Positions 28,354 to 37,685 are shown, counted from the stretch's first letter. The stretch is 57,127 bases of DNA from CAYTTR01 sp964440805 (GCA_964440805.1 CAYTTR010000015.1:1-57127), one strand, 5' to 3'. The notes: generated from the sequence alone by a model not told the origin. Numbers and translations: made by a program.

Positions 28354-29425
28354 TGAGCCATTCATCACAGCAGAGGATTCGACATAGAGATGAAAATCCG
28401 CTCTTCAAGCCATAAAATTTTTCATAAATGGCATTACCTTCTTGAGTCAGGTTTAAATTGCTAAAAATTTCCGGATAAAACAATTTTGCCAGATAATAAG
28501 TTTCCAGGAGCACCTGGGCTGGATCCCACCAGTACCAATAACCAAAGGTATAGAATACTTTTCTTTCCCTGATCGCTTTAACTGAGCGGAGGCGGGAATC
28601 CTGGAGAATTTCAGCTACAGTTATTGTTCTTTGACTGGGAGGATAATTTCCGTGAACAAGGATTATATCAGGATCCCATTGAATGATTTTTTCCACTTCC
28701 ACTGTGGCGCCGGGAGAGCCAAAATACTGAGGTATAAGACCTTCGGCGATATTGATTCCCCCTGCCAGATTCACCGGCTCATAATACACTGGAGTCCTGT
28801 TAAGAGAAGACCAAAAAGCCAGATAGATCCGGGGCTTATTTATATCTTTATGCCGGGCTATTTCTTGTTTTATAAAAGCTACTTTTTCTTTAAAAAAGGT
28901 TACCAACTCTTCCGCCCTTTCTTCCCGATTCAAAATCTTTCCAGCCAGTTTGATTTCCCGGAGGAGATTGGCGAAGCGGCCCATGGATGAAAGAGCCACC
29001 ACAGGTATGCCGGTTTTATCCTGAAGATTTTGAGGGAGGTGAGATTCAGAAGGCGAAACGAATATCACTTGAGGCTTCAGTTGCATTACTGCTTCCAGAT
29101 TAACAGCATCAGAGGCTGCAGAAACAACAGGAAGGAGGGAATAACGGGAAGAGATTAGGTGAAATAAATGATCGTGGTGTTGCATGAAGTAATCCAGGCC
29201 AACCAGTCTTTCTTCTGCATCCAGGGAGACCACGATTCTGGTGATTTCTGGTTCCAGGGAAAGAAGGCGGTTAATTTTATATGGAATTTTGACCTGGCGG
29301 GAAAGGCTATCGGTGATAGTCATATAGGAAAGCTCGCCTGGGTGATCTTTAAATGAAAATCCATTACTAAGGGATATTAATAAAGTGAGAGCTCTAAATA
29401 GATTAAAAAATATCTTTAAGATCAT
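28346..29425 (-). CDS. Periplasmic substrate-binding protein of metal-chelate/corrinoid class
   Basis: About 359 residues starting at ATG 29425 (a TTG start at 29458 is also possible; neither has a clear ribosome site). The N-terminus is a Sec signal. The mature protein has the PBP class III layout of BtuF/FepB: RLLSLEPEITRIVVSL, LKPQVIFVS, a long backbone helix ~165-200 and WDPDIILVHG. It is first in the operon with the permease and ATPase. Corrinoid, haem or siderophore are all possible. The genome's B12-radical SAM enzyme makes corrinoid uptake attractive, but no cobalamin riboswitch could be recognised upstream. Confidence 0.87.
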   Translation of the reverse strand: MILKIFFNLFRALTLLISLSNGFSFKDHPGELSYMTITDSLSRQVKIPYKINRLLSLEPEITRIVVSLDAEERLVGLDYFMQHHDHLFHLISSRYSLLPVVSAASDAVNLEAVMQLKPQVIFVSPSESHLPQNLQDKTGIPVVALSSMGRFANLLREIKLAGKILNREERAEELVTFFKEKVAFIKQEIARHKDINKPRIYLAFWSSLNRTPVYYEPVNLAGGINIAEGLIPQYFGSPGATVEVEKIIQWDPDIILVHGNYPPSQRTITVAEILQDSRLRSVKAIRERKVFYTFGYWYWWDPAQVLLETYYLAKLFYPEIFSNLNLTQEGNAIYEKFYGLKSGFSSLCRILCCDEWLNE

Positions 29426-29545
29426 TGGTGTTATTATTATAAGAAAAATAATACCCAATTCTAAACCAGGTTTTATTTCATGTCAAAAATATCTTTGTGA
29501 GAGTAAACATTTCTAAAACCGTGATGCTAAAAAACAAAATGCTGA

Positions 29546-29660
29546 ACAGAGCATTGGGGGATATTATCGCTCCCGCCGGATTTTATACGCCATTCCCTCC
29601 TAAACCTTGTCGGCGGTTGCGTAACTCCGCCTAACAGCCCCGAACTTACCTGTCCCATTC
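29546..29660. repeat. Diverged, inverted copy of the 26332-26583 element
   Basis: The core 29567-29630 matches the minus strand of 26500-26583 in ordered blocks (TCGCTCC, CGGATTTT, ACGCCATTC, TCGGCGG, AACTCCGC). Similarity fades out near 29660. Terminal repeats are not preserved apart from AGAGCA. The surrounding 340-base gap (29459-29800) is otherwise AT-rich with no gene or clear promoter. The two copies face each other across the ABC operon. Confidence 0.6.
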
Positions 29661-29800
29661 ATAAAAAAGGCCGATACTTTTTATATCACAAATACTACCT
29701 ATGACTTAAAAGTTTTTATTATGGCATAGGTAATGGGGATATTTTTTTCCGATTTTTATTATACTTCTGTTTGAGAAAGAATTATAAAATTAAAGGTTTT

Positions 29801-31735
29801 TCAGCGGACTTTTGCTCCGGCCGGGACATCCTCTATAAAGAAGGGGACTATGGCTCGACCTCCTATGTCAGCCGCCAGAAGCATAGTTTGTGACTCTATC
29901 CCCCTGATGCGGGCTGGCTTTAGGTTGGCGATTACCACAACTTTTTTCCCTATAAGTTCTTCAGGAGAATACTCTTCAGCGATACCGGAAACCATCTGTC
30001 GGGTTTCATCTCCCAGGCTTACTTGAATTTTTAAAAGCTTTTTTGTTCCTTCCACTTTTTCTGCTTGTAAAATCTCGCCTACCCTTAGATCCATTTTCTT
30101 AAATTCTTCAAAGCTTAAATAATCCATTTGTTCCTCCTTGGCTTGCTTGGTAAGTTTGGGGCTTGACTCACCGATAAAATCTTCGAGTTGAACACGGGGA
30201 AAGAGAGGTTCAGATTTTTGGATTTTAAGGCCGGTCTTATAATTTTCCAGGTTCAACCCTTTGTATCCTGTTTCTTTAATAGATTTTGTTTCTCCGAGTG
30301 ATGACCAGATTTTTGCTGCCGATTCCGGCATCACTGGATAGATAAGACCGCTTATTCCCCGGAGAGCGGCAGCAGTTTGGCAAAGAATCCTAACCAAGCG
30401 GCCTCTATTTTTTTCCTCTTTTGCCATTTTCCACGGCTCGTTTTCAGCCAGGTATTTGTTGACCGTGTTGATATAACTCCAGATTTCCTCCAGAGCCCGG
30501 TTTAATGAATAGTCATTATAAAGAGCTATCACTTTTTCTTTCAAGGAAGTAAAAGTTAAGCGAAGTTCCTGGTCATTCTCGGTCTCGGGGGCAGGATTTT
30601 TCAGGATACCTCCGAAGTAACCATCGATCATAGTTAAAATCCGCTGGGCCAGATTACCCAGATCATTGGCCAAATCAGAATTCACCCGGTGTAGAAATCC
30701 TTCATGAGAAAAATTACCATCCAGGCCGATGGGAATTTCTCTAAGGAGAAAATAACGCAGAGGATCAGGGCCGAAGGCATCAAGAATAACCTGGGGATCG
30801 AGAACATTTCCCCTTGACTTGGACATTTTGGTTTCATCCTTGAGCCACCAGCCGTGGCCGAAAACTGTCTTGGGCAGGGGGAAGCCTGCAGCCATTAAAA
30901 AAGCCGGCCAGAAAATAGCATGGAACCTGAGAATGTCTTTACCGATAAGATGTATATCAGCCGGCCAGAATTTTTTAAAAAGTGATTCTTTCCAGTCATA
31001 ACCTATTCCGGTAAGGTAATTATGAAGTGCGTCGAACCAGACGTAAATGGTATGTTCCGGATCACCGGGGACAGGAATGCCCCATTTGACTGTAGTTCGG
31101 GTTATACTTAAATCCTTGAGTCCTTGCTCGACGAAGCTGAAGACTTCATTCATCCGGCTTTGGGGGCGGACAAAGTTTGGATGAGTTCTATAATGATCGA
31201 GAAGTTTTTCCTGATAGGAAGAAAGACGGAAAAAATAACATTCCTCTGAAACCTGATTGGCCTTTTTTCCGCAGTCAGGGCAGGTTTTCATCCTGTCTTT
31301 CTGTAATGAGACATCTTCTGTCAGGAAACTTTCACAAGAAACACAGTACCAGCCGTGGTAAAGACTTTTATAAATATCCCCTTTTTCCTTCAATTTCTGG
31401 AATATTTTTTGAACCCCTTTCTCGTGGATGATTTCAGTGGTGCGGATGAAAAAATCATATTCGATATTAAGAGCTTTCCAGAGATTTTTAAACCGGCCTA
31501 CTACCCTGTCAGCAAGCTCTATGGGTTGGAGGTCTCTCTCTGTAGCTGCTTTTTCAATTTTCTGTCCGTGTTCATCTGTCCCAGTCAGAAAGAATACTTC
31601 AGAACCATCCATTTTTTTATGGCGGCTGAGAGCATCAGCAATAATAGTTGTATAAGCGTGACCTATATGAGGAACATCATTTACGTAGTAGATGGGAGTG
31701 GTGATGTAAAAAGTTTCTTTAAAGTTCACGCCCAC
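29801..31735 (-). CDS. metG: Methionine-tRNA ligase
   Basis: A 644-residue class Ia synthetase that charges tRNA-Met. The HIGH signature is in PHIGHAYTT, KMSKS is intact (TKMSKSRGN), and a zinc knuckle is formed by CVSCESF and CPDCGKK, so it is the one-knuckle type. The C-terminal ~110 residues are a tRNA-binding OB domain (MDLRVGEILQAEKVEGTKKL), also known from Trbp111/EMAP. The start is GTG 31735, overlapping the end of folE by 17 bases, so it is co-transcribed with sirtuin, LarC and FolE genes. Confidence 0.97.
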   Translation of the reverse strand: MGVNFKETFYITTPIYYVNDVPHIGHAYTTIIADALSRHKKMDGSEVFFLTGTDEHGQKIEKAATERDLQPIELADRVVGRFKNLWKALNIEYDFFIRTTEIIHEKGVQKIFQKLKEKGDIYKSLYHGWYCVSCESFLTEDVSLQKDRMKTCPDCGKKANQVSEECYFFRLSSYQEKLLDHYRTHPNFVRPQSRMNEVFSFVEQGLKDLSITRTTVKWGIPVPGDPEHTIYVWFDALHNYLTGIGYDWKESLFKKFWPADIHLIGKDILRFHAIFWPAFLMAAGFPLPKTVFGHGWWLKDETKMSKSRGNVLDPQVILDAFGPDPLRYFLLREIPIGLDGNFSHEGFLHRVNSDLANDLGNLAQRILTMIDGYFGGILKNPAPETENDQELRLTFTSLKEKVIALYNDYSLNRALEEIWSYINTVNKYLAENEPWKMAKEEKNRGRLVRILCQTAAALRGISGLIYPVMPESAAKIWSSLGETKSIKETGYKGLNLENYKTGLKIQKSEPLFPRVQLEDFIGESSPKLTKQAKEEQMDYLSFEEFKKMDLRVGEILQAEKVEGTKKLLKIQVSLGDETRQMVSGIAEEYSPEELIGKKVVVIANLKPARIRGIESQTMLLAADIGGRAIVPFFIEDVPAGAKVR

Positions 31736-32306
31736 CGGAAAATCCTCCTCGTATTAAAGTTATCGCTTCTGACCGGGTAGCGTTGTTCGTCCGGAATGAG
31801 CCTCTCACCGCAGAAGTAACAGTAAGTGATTTGGGCTTTTTTGCTCCCCTCATGGACATACACATGTGCTCGGCCTCAATAACCACCATCACTCCTAAAG
31901 GTTTCAGCTGGTTTTGAATGAGATCAGCGATTTCTTTGGTCAATCGTTCTTGCACTTGAAGGCGGCGGGCCATTATTTCCACCACCCGAGCAATTTTGCT
32001 CAGCCCGACAATACGGCCATCCTTAGGAATATAAGCTACATGGGCTACTCCGGCAAAAGGAAGAAGATGATGCTCACACATGGAATAGAGAGGGATATTC
32101 TTGATTAATACCATCTCATCGTGCTTTTCTCCCTTAATTGGGCGGAGATGCCGGGAGGGGTCTTCATTTATTCCTCCCAGGATTTCCTTGAACATAGAAG
32201 CTACCCGCTTGGGAGTATCCTTGAGTCCTGCCCGGCTGGGGTCTTCACCCACCCCTTCCAGGATTAGCCTTACTCCTTCTTCCATCTTTTTCAGATCCAC
32301 AATCAT
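31719..32306 (-). CDS. folE: GTP cyclohydrolase I
   Basis: About 195 residues, the size of type I FolE, which opens GTP to dihydroneopterin triphosphate for folate and related pterins. Motifs: YSMCEHHLLPF with zinc ligands Cys and His, VGLSKIARVVEI, RRLQVQERLT, and a third zinc Cys in AEHMCMSMRG. ATG 32306 gives an N-terminus (VDLKKMEEGVRLIL) that aligns with the family. AAAGGAG lies very close to it; an upstream TTG (32348) adds 14 residues without family support. No other folate gene is in the window. Confidence 0.95.
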   Translation of the reverse strand: MIVDLKKMEEGVRLILEGVGEDPSRAGLKDTPKRVASMFKEILGGINEDPSRHLRPIKGEKHDEMVLIKNIPLYSMCEHHLLPFAGVAHVAYIPKDGRIVGLSKIARVVEIMARRLQVQERLTKEIADLIQNQLKPLGVMVVIEAEHMCMSMRGAKKPKSLTVTSAVRGSFRTNNATRSEAITLIRGGFSGGREL

Positions 32307-32351
32307 TCTCCTTTCCGTAACTGTTGAGTTGTTGGTAGATTTTTGCAACTG

Positions 32352-33545
32352 CTATGGTGATTCCTCTTCCTTGTTATTTTTTCTAAAGTAAGCTTCATTT
32401 GCTTTCTTTAGAACTGTGGGCAGAGGAATATTTTTTTTCCGGGAAATCCTTAGACAATCTGAGAGTTCAGGCTGGACATTGATTTCTTTCTCCTCCAAGA
32501 AAGCCTTTTTCATCTTGACTTTTTCTCCGTAAATCTCTATTTCCAAAAAGGTTCGGTCAAGAATCCGGCGGCAAACGGGAAAATACCTGACTCCAATGGA
32601 ACTTGTTTCTTTAAATAATTCCCGGATTAGGATTTCTATTTTATCAGCACCGGTCAGGATGGTCAATTTGGAGGCTAAGCGGTTTTTTTTCATGACCACG
32701 GGAGTCAGGTAAACATCCAAGGCTCCCAAAGATAAGGCTTTTTCCTGGAAAGCTGCCAGTACCTGAGGGCTTGAGTCATCGATGTTTGTTTCTAAGAGAA
32801 AAATTTGTTCTTCTTGGTTAAAGCTTTCTTCTTTTCCATAAAAGAGGCGGAGGATGTTAGGGAAATCAGGAAAATCTTTTTCTCCGGCACCACAGCCGAT
32901 TTTCTGGTAACAAAGTTGAGGGAACTGAACAAATTTATCAGTTAGAGTAGAAGCTATCGCAGCTCCGGTTGGAGTGACCAGCTCTGCTTCTGCCCAGGCA
33001 GAATAAACGGGTATTCCTTTTAGAAGTTCAGCCACAGCTGGAGGAGGGACAGGGAGGTTTCCATGAGAGGTCTTTACCCAGCCCCGGCCTATGTTAAATG
33101 GAGAGGCATAGATCTTTTCTGTTTTCAGCCCTTCAAGAAGGAGTGAGCAACCCACAATATCTACTAAAGCATCATCAGCTCCTGCTTCATGAAGATGAGC
33201 TTCTTCAAAAGAACAACCGTGAACTCTGGATTCGGCTTGGAAAAGATTCTTGAATATGCGGAGGCTTTTATTTTTGACCGAGGAAGCAAAAGGGCTTTCG
33301 AGAATAATTTGCTGGATATCTTCCCATTTTCGTGGCTGACTGCCTCCTTTTTCCACCCTGACATTCACCTTGAGAGCCCGGAGGGATAAGCGCCGGGTTT
33401 CCCTGATGGAAAGTTTGACGGGAAGTTTCAGTTTGTGAATTTCCTGTTTGAATTTATCAAAAGAAAAGCCCAAATCAATTAATGCAGCCAGAAACATATC
33501 TCCGCTGATTCCGGCAGAACCATCAATATAAATGAATTTCTTCAA
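32352..33545 (-). CDS. larC: Nickel-pincer cofactor biosynthesis protein LarC
   Basis: A 397-residue LarC-family protein (formerly DUF111). LarC inserts nickel, CTP-dependently, into the pyridinium dithiocarboxylate cofactor of lactate racemase-like enzymes. Family features: FIYIDGSAGISGDMFLAALIDLG at the start, read as DGSAGISGDM; EAHLHEAGADDALVDIVG; VPPPAVAELLKG; and ELVTPTGAAI. LarB, LarE and LarA are absent from the window, so cofactor assembly genes must lie elsewhere if complete. It follows the sirtuin gene by 11 bases. Confidence 0.93.
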   Translation of the reverse strand: MKKFIYIDGSAGISGDMFLAALIDLGFSFDKFKQEIHKLKLPVKLSIRETRRLSLRALKVNVRVEKGGSQPRKWEDIQQIILESPFASSVKNKSLRIFKNLFQAESRVHGCSFEEAHLHEAGADDALVDIVGCSLLLEGLKTEKIYASPFNIGRGWVKTSHGNLPVPPPAVAELLKGIPVYSAWAEAELVTPTGAAIASTLTDKFVQFPQLCYQKIGCGAGEKDFPDFPNILRLFYGKEESFNQEEQIFLLETNIDDSSPQVLAAFQEKALSLGALDVYLTPVVMKKNRLASKLTILTGADKIEILIRELFKETSSIGVRYFPVCRRILDRTFLEIEIYGEKVKMKKAFLEEKEINVQPELSDCLRISRKKNIPLPTVLKKANEAYFRKNNKEEESP

Positions 33546-33556
33546 TATTATATTCC

Positions 33557-34315
33557 CTAAAGAATTTTCTCTTTCTCCTCCATCAGTCTCTGGTGAATAA
33601 GAGGAAGAATTTCTCCTGCTTTTTCCTGTAGGGAAAAATCAACCCAGGAGGTTAGAGGAGTAGGATCTGGATTTATTTCGATTATCTTTGTTCCCCTCTC
33701 AGCTGATGTTAAGGGAAGAGAGGCGGCAGGCTGGACAACTGCTGAGGTTCCGACAACCAGCATTAATTCAGCTTCTTGGCTAAGTTCGAAAGCATGGTTG
33801 AGCACTGATCCTTCTAACGATTCGCCGAACCAAACCACGTGTGGCCGTAAAAGTCCGCCGCAAGAAGGGCACCGGGGAGGAATTTCCTTAAGAGGAGCGT
33901 CTCTGTTCTCAATCACTGTATTTTCTTCCAAACAACGCATTTTCCAAATATTTCCATGAAGCTCAATGACTTTTTCCGCTCCTGCTTGTTGATGAAGGCC
34001 GTCGATGTTCTGGGTGATGATGTGGAAGTAGGGGAAGAGTTTTTCCCATTTAGCCAGAGTTTCGTGGCCAGGGTTTGGTTTCTTGGAGGAGATAATCTGG
34101 CGACGCCAGTCATACCATTCCCAGACAAGGGCTGGATTGGAAATGAAGGCTTGAGGAGTAGCCAGTTCTTCGGCCCGGTATTTCTTCCATAAACCATTTT
34201 CACCGCGAAAAGTAGGAATTCCGGATTCAGCCGAAATGCCTGCCCCGGTTAGAACGGTCACTTTGTTTACTTGAGAAAGATATGGAATGATTTGATCTAT
34301 TTTTTCCCTTGAAAC
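33557..34315 (-). CDS. cobB: Sirtuin NAD-dependent protein deacylase
   Basis: A 252-residue bacterial sirtuin. GAGISAESGIPTFRG binds NAD, TQNIDGLH holds the conserved Asn-Asp, and LHGN gives the catalytic His. There is one CPSCGG pair, while the first zinc Cys pair is reduced to a single visible Cys (MRCLEEN), so the zinc site may be incomplete. VVWFGESL lines the acyl-lysine channel. ATG 34315 is chosen because AAAAGGA lies eight bases upstream. It heads the minus-strand operon with larC, folE and metG. It is divergent from mtnP. Confidence 0.93.
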   Translation of the reverse strand, partial: VSREKIDQIIPYLSQVNKVTVLTGAGISAESGIPTFRGENGLWKKYRAEELATPQAFISNPALVWEWYDWRRQIISSKKPNPGHETLAKWEKLFPYFHIITQNIDGLHQQAGAEKVIELHGNIWKMRCLEENTVIENRDAPLKEIPPRCPSCGGLLRPHVVWFGESLEGSVLNHAFELSQEAELMLVVGTSAVVQPAASLPLTSAERGTKIIEINPDPTPLTSWVDFSLQEKAGEILPLIHQRLMEEKEKIL

Positions 34316-34395
34316 CATGATTTTTTCCTTTTCGTCACTATAGCCCAAACAGGACGAAAAGGCAAAAATTTTGATTATACTTTGCCTGCTCCAAC

Positions 34396-34424
34396 TTGAC
34401 TTGTTTGGCCTATGATTATATATC
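34396..34424 (+). promoter_or_regulatory. Candidate promoter of mtnP operon
   Basis: TTGACT, 17 bases, then TATATC, followed 12 bases later by GGAGG and the ATG at 34449. The leader would be about 18 bases. Confidence 0.45.
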
Positions 34425-34448
34425 TATGGTCTTGTTCAAGGAGGTCTT

Positions 34449-35345
34449 ATGTCTGTCAATCATACCATGAAGATTTTTCCTCAAGTGGAATTGGGAATCC
34501 TGGGAGGGACTGGGCTTTATGAGATTGAAGGATTCGAAGATATTCAGGAAATCGCTCTGGAGACACCTTTTGGTTCCCCTTCAGACATTTTCCACACCGG
34601 CAATCTTGTAGGGAAAAGAGTAGCTTTTCTTTCCCGTCATGGAAAAGGACACTGTCTCCTTCCCTCTGAAGTTAATTACCGGGCTAATATCTACGGATTC
34701 AAGCTCTTGGGAGCAAAGAGACTGCTTTCAGTTAACTCAGTGGGCTCGCTTAAAGAAAATATTCATCCCCGGGATATGGTTCTTCCTGACCAGTTTTTCG
34801 ACCGGACCCGCCGGGCCAACACTTTCTTTGGAGAGGGAGTAGTTGGGCATATTAGTTTTGCCCAACCTGTCTGCCCTGATTTTTCAGGCTTGATATTTCA
34901 AGTAGCCAAGGAGTTGGGTATGCCTGTTCATCCTTCCGGGGTTTATATCTGTATAGAAGGACCGGCTTTTTCCAGTAAAGCAGAATCCCGTATTTACCGC
35001 TCCTGGGGGTGTGACGTTATAGGAATGACGGCATCCACCGAAGCCCGCCTGGCAAGGGAAGCCGAGATCTGTTACACTTCCTTAAGCCTGGTTACAGATT
35101 ATGATGTCTGGCATGATGATGAAGTTACGGTTTCTGTTGAACTCATTCTGGAAAATCTCAAAAAAAATATTGCTGGTGCCGAGAAGCTTATCCGCGAGAT
35201 TATTCCCAGGCTTTCTCCTGATAGAACTGCTGGCTGTCCCTGTCAGGATGCCCTGAAAAATGTTATGGTAACTGCAGCCAACCTTATTCCCCTCGAGACA
35301 AAAAAGAATTTAACTCCTATTATAGGAAAATATCTAAAGGCTTAA
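34449..35345 (+). CDS. mtnP: S-methyl-5'-thioadenosine phosphorylase
   Basis: A 298-residue PNP/MTAP-family phosphorylase that splits methylthioadenosine (from polyamine and quorum-signal synthesis) into adenine and methylthioribose-1-phosphate. GILGGTGLYEI is the phosphate loop, FLSRHGKGH follows, and GMTASTEARLAREAEICY with TDYDVWH marks MTA-preferring enzymes (MTAP) over inosine-preferring PNP. GGAGG precedes the ATG. Twelve bases separate it from the PfkB kinase, and tryptophanase follows, so the three form one plus-strand unit. Confidence 0.92.
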   Translation: MSVNHTMKIFPQVELGILGGTGLYEIEGFEDIQEIALETPFGSPSDIFHTGNLVGKRVAFLSRHGKGHCLLPSEVNYRANIYGFKLLGAKRLLSVNSVGSLKENIHPRDMVLPDQFFDRTRRANTFFGEGVVGHISFAQPVCPDFSGLIFQVAKELGMPVHPSGVYICIEGPAFSSKAESRIYRSWGCDVIGMTASTEARLAREAEICYTSLSLVTDYDVWHDDEVTVSVELILENLKKNIAGAEKLIREIIPRLSPDRTAGCPCQDALKNVMVTAANLIPLETKKNLTPIIGKYLKA

Positions 35346-35357
35346 TAGAGCAAATTA

Positions 35358-36257
35358 ATGAGTCTTGTAATTGTTGGTTCTTTGGCTTTTGATACCATTG
35401 AAACCCCGCAAGGGAGAAAAGAGGGAGAGGTGGGGGGATCGGCTACTTACGGCGCTCTGGCTGCCAGCTATTTTACTTCTCCGGGAATTATCGGAGTTAT
35501 CGGAGAAGATTTTCCTATAGAAGTAATCGAGTTTTTTAAAAATAGAAAAATTAATCTTGAGGGATTGGAGAAAAAAAAAGGAAAAACTTTCCACTGGGAA
35601 GGACGCTATGGGCATGATCCTAATCATCGAATAACTCTTAAACTGGAAATGAACGTTTTTCAGAACTTTCGGCCGAAAATCCCCCCTGCCTATAAGTCAC
35701 CGGATATTCTCTTTCTGGCCAATATTGATCCCGTTATTCAAGAAGAAATCCTGAAGCAGTCCGGAAAACCCGGATTGGTAGCCATGGACACAATCAATCA
35801 CTGGATTTCCAATGAAAGACAAGCTCTCCTCAAGGTAATGAAAAACGTTGATCTTTTTTTCGCCAATGAAGAAGAAGCCAAACTTCTGACAGAAGATATC
35901 AATCTTATTAAAGCTGGCAAAAAAATCCTGAAGATGGGCCCCAAACTTACCGTCATTAAAAAAGGTGAACATGGTGTTTTGGCTGTAGGCGATGGAATTC
36001 TCTTTGGTTCTCTGGCCCATCCCTGTGAGGAAGTAATTGATCCCACTGGAGCAGGAGATTGCTTTGCTGGAGGCTTTCTTGGCTATATTGATAAAGCGGC
36101 TAGACTTGGAGAGAAGGAAATCCGCAGGGCTGCTGTTTACGGAAGCGTGATGGCTTCTTTTGCTATAGAAGATTTTGGGATTAACCGTTTAAAAAATCTT
36201 AAAAAAGAGGAAATCTCCAGGAGGTTTGCTGACTTCCGAAAGCTGGTTTCTTTTTGA
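35358..36257 (+). CDS. PfkB-family sugar/nucleoside kinase
   Basis: A 299-residue ribokinase-fold enzyme. VGGSATYGALAASYF is the substrate-side motif and DPTGAGDCFAGGF the catalytic C-terminal PfkB signature with the base Asp. HWEGRYGHD at ~80 is in the lid. The substrate may be a ribose-type sugar or a nucleoside; coupling to MTA phosphorylase suggests salvage of a ribosyl product, but this is inference. The start has no good ribosome site, consistent with translational coupling to mtnP. Confidence 0.88.
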   Translation: MSLVIVGSLAFDTIETPQGRKEGEVGGSATYGALAASYFTSPGIIGVIGEDFPIEVIEFFKNRKINLEGLEKKKGKTFHWEGRYGHDPNHRITLKLEMNVFQNFRPKIPPAYKSPDILFLANIDPVIQEEILKQSGKPGLVAMDTINHWISNERQALLKVMKNVDLFFANEEEAKLLTEDINLIKAGKKILKMGPKLTVIKKGEHGVLAVGDGILFGSLAHPCEEVIDPTGAGDCFAGGFLGYIDKAARLGEKEIRRAAVYGSVMASFAIEDFGINRLKNLKKEEISRRFADFRKLVSF

Positions 36258-36288
36258 AGCTTTGTCGAAAGAAAGTAGAGGATAAACC

Positions 36289-37674
36289 ATGAAATCAAGG
36301 AATGTCCCTGTGGAACCTTTCCGGATTAAAAGCGTAGAAAGGTTGAAAAAGATATCAAGTAAGGAACGGGAAGAGGTTCTTAAGAAAGCAGGATTCAATG
36401 TTTTTGGTATTCCTTCGGATAAAATATTTATTGACCTTCTTACTGACAGCGGGACTTCTGCCATGAGTGATGAACAATGGGGCCGGTTAATGGTCGGAGA
36501 TGAATCTTATGCTGGAAGCCGCAGTTTTTCCATTTTTGAAAAAACAGTAAAGGAAATATTTGGTTTTAAGCATGTCATTCCTACCCATCAAGGACGAGCA
36601 GCAGAGAGAATCCTTTTTCAGTCAATGTTTAGAGAAGGAGATGTTGTTCCCAGCAACATTCATTTCGATACAACCAGGGCAAATATAGAAATAAGGAAAG
36701 CTTCTGCCTTGGATTTGGCGGGAGAGGAGGCCTATAATCCTGATTCAAGCTCTCCTTTCAAAGGAAACATGGATCTGACTAAGCTGGAACAACTTATCAA
36801 AGAGGAGAATGGAAAAAATATTCCTCTGGTGATGCTAACCATAACCAATAACAGCGGTGGAGGCCAGCCTGTATCTATGGAAAACATCCGGAGCGTCAGC
36901 CGTCTTTGCCGCAAATATTCTATTCCCTTCTTCTTTGATGCCTGCCGTTTCGCTGAGAATGCCTATTTCATTAAATTAAGAGAGAAAGCTTATGCCAAAA
37001 AAACAATAACAGAAATCGTTAGAGAGATGTTCTCTTACGCTGATGGAGCTACCATGAGCGCCAAGAAAGATGCCTTGGTGAATATTGGTGGCTTCATAAG
37101 CCTTAACGATGAGCAGCTGGCTATGGAGCTTAAGAATCTGTTGATTGTTGGAGAGGGTTTTCCCACCTATGGCGGACTGGCCGGAAGAGACCTGGAAGCA
37201 ATAGCCCAGGGACTTAAAGAAGTAACGGATGAGGATTACCTGGATCACCGGACAGGGCAGGTGAGATACCTGGGAGAACTTTTAGAAGAAGCCGGATTTC
37301 CTTTTTACAGGCCGGTGGGTGGTCATGCTGTTTACCTTCTGGCTGACCGGGTTCTTTCTCATCTTCCCCGGGAGCAATATCCTGGATGGGCCCTTTCAGT
37401 AGCTTTATACAGAGAAGCTGGAATCAGAGCTGTGGAAATCGGAGGCGTTATGTTCGGGAAAAAAGATGAAAAATCTGGAAAAATGATTTTTCCCCGACTG
37501 GAACTTGTCCGCCTGGCAGTTCCCAGGAGAGTTTACACCCTGTCTCATCTTCATTATGTAGCAGGTGCCTTGAGCTCAATTTATAAAAAAAGAGAAAAAA
37601 TCAAGGGATTAAGGATTATCAAACAATCTCCTTACTTGCGACATTTCACTGCTGTTCTGGAAGAAATTGAGTAG
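36289..37674 (+). CDS. tnaA: Tryptophanase (beta-eliminating lyase)
   Basis: A 461-residue PLP enzyme that splits tryptophan into indole, pyruvate and ammonia. PEPFRIK-like VEPFRIKSVE opens the protein, LLTDSGTSAMSDEQW and PTHQGRAAERI follow, and SAKKDALVNIGGF carries the Schiff-base Lys. Tyrosine phenol-lyase is the close alternative. At the substrate-specificity position TPL has Arg in MERG, whereas this protein reads VEIG, as in tryptophanase. I therefore favour tryptophanase. No TnaC-like leader is seen in the 31-base gap after the kinase, so it is controlled with the mtnP operon. Confidence 0.85.
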   Translation: MKSRNVPVEPFRIKSVERLKKISSKEREEVLKKAGFNVFGIPSDKIFIDLLTDSGTSAMSDEQWGRLMVGDESYAGSRSFSIFEKTVKEIFGFKHVIPTHQGRAAERILFQSMFREGDVVPSNIHFDTTRANIEIRKASALDLAGEEAYNPDSSSPFKGNMDLTKLEQLIKEENGKNIPLVMLTITNNSGGGQPVSMENIRSVSRLCRKYSIPFFFDACRFAENAYFIKLREKAYAKKTITEIVREMFSYADGATMSAKKDALVNIGGFISLNDEQLAMELKNLLIVGEGFPTYGGLAGRDLEAIAQGLKEVTDEDYLDHRTGQVRYLGELLEEAGFPFYRPVGGHAVYLLADRVLSHLPREQYPGWALSVALYREAGIRAVEIGGVMFGKKDEKSGKMIFPRLELVRLAVPRRVYTLSHLHYVAGALSSIYKKREKIKGLRIIKQSPYLRHFTAVLEEIE

Positions 37675-37685
37675 CAATAAATTTT

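Noticed and set aside
29600..29660. Integron attC-like site (GCCTAAC with nearby stem)
   Set aside because: A GCCTAAC word matches the core consensus, but no matching GTTRRRY end, no paired L boxes and no integrase or cassette array were seen.
29459..29800. Cobalamin riboswitch upstream of the ABC importer
   Set aside because: Some B12-box-like words (GGGAA, AATCCGGCGGG) occur on the minus strand, but the full conserved core was not found and the same sequence belongs to the repeat shared with 26332-26583.
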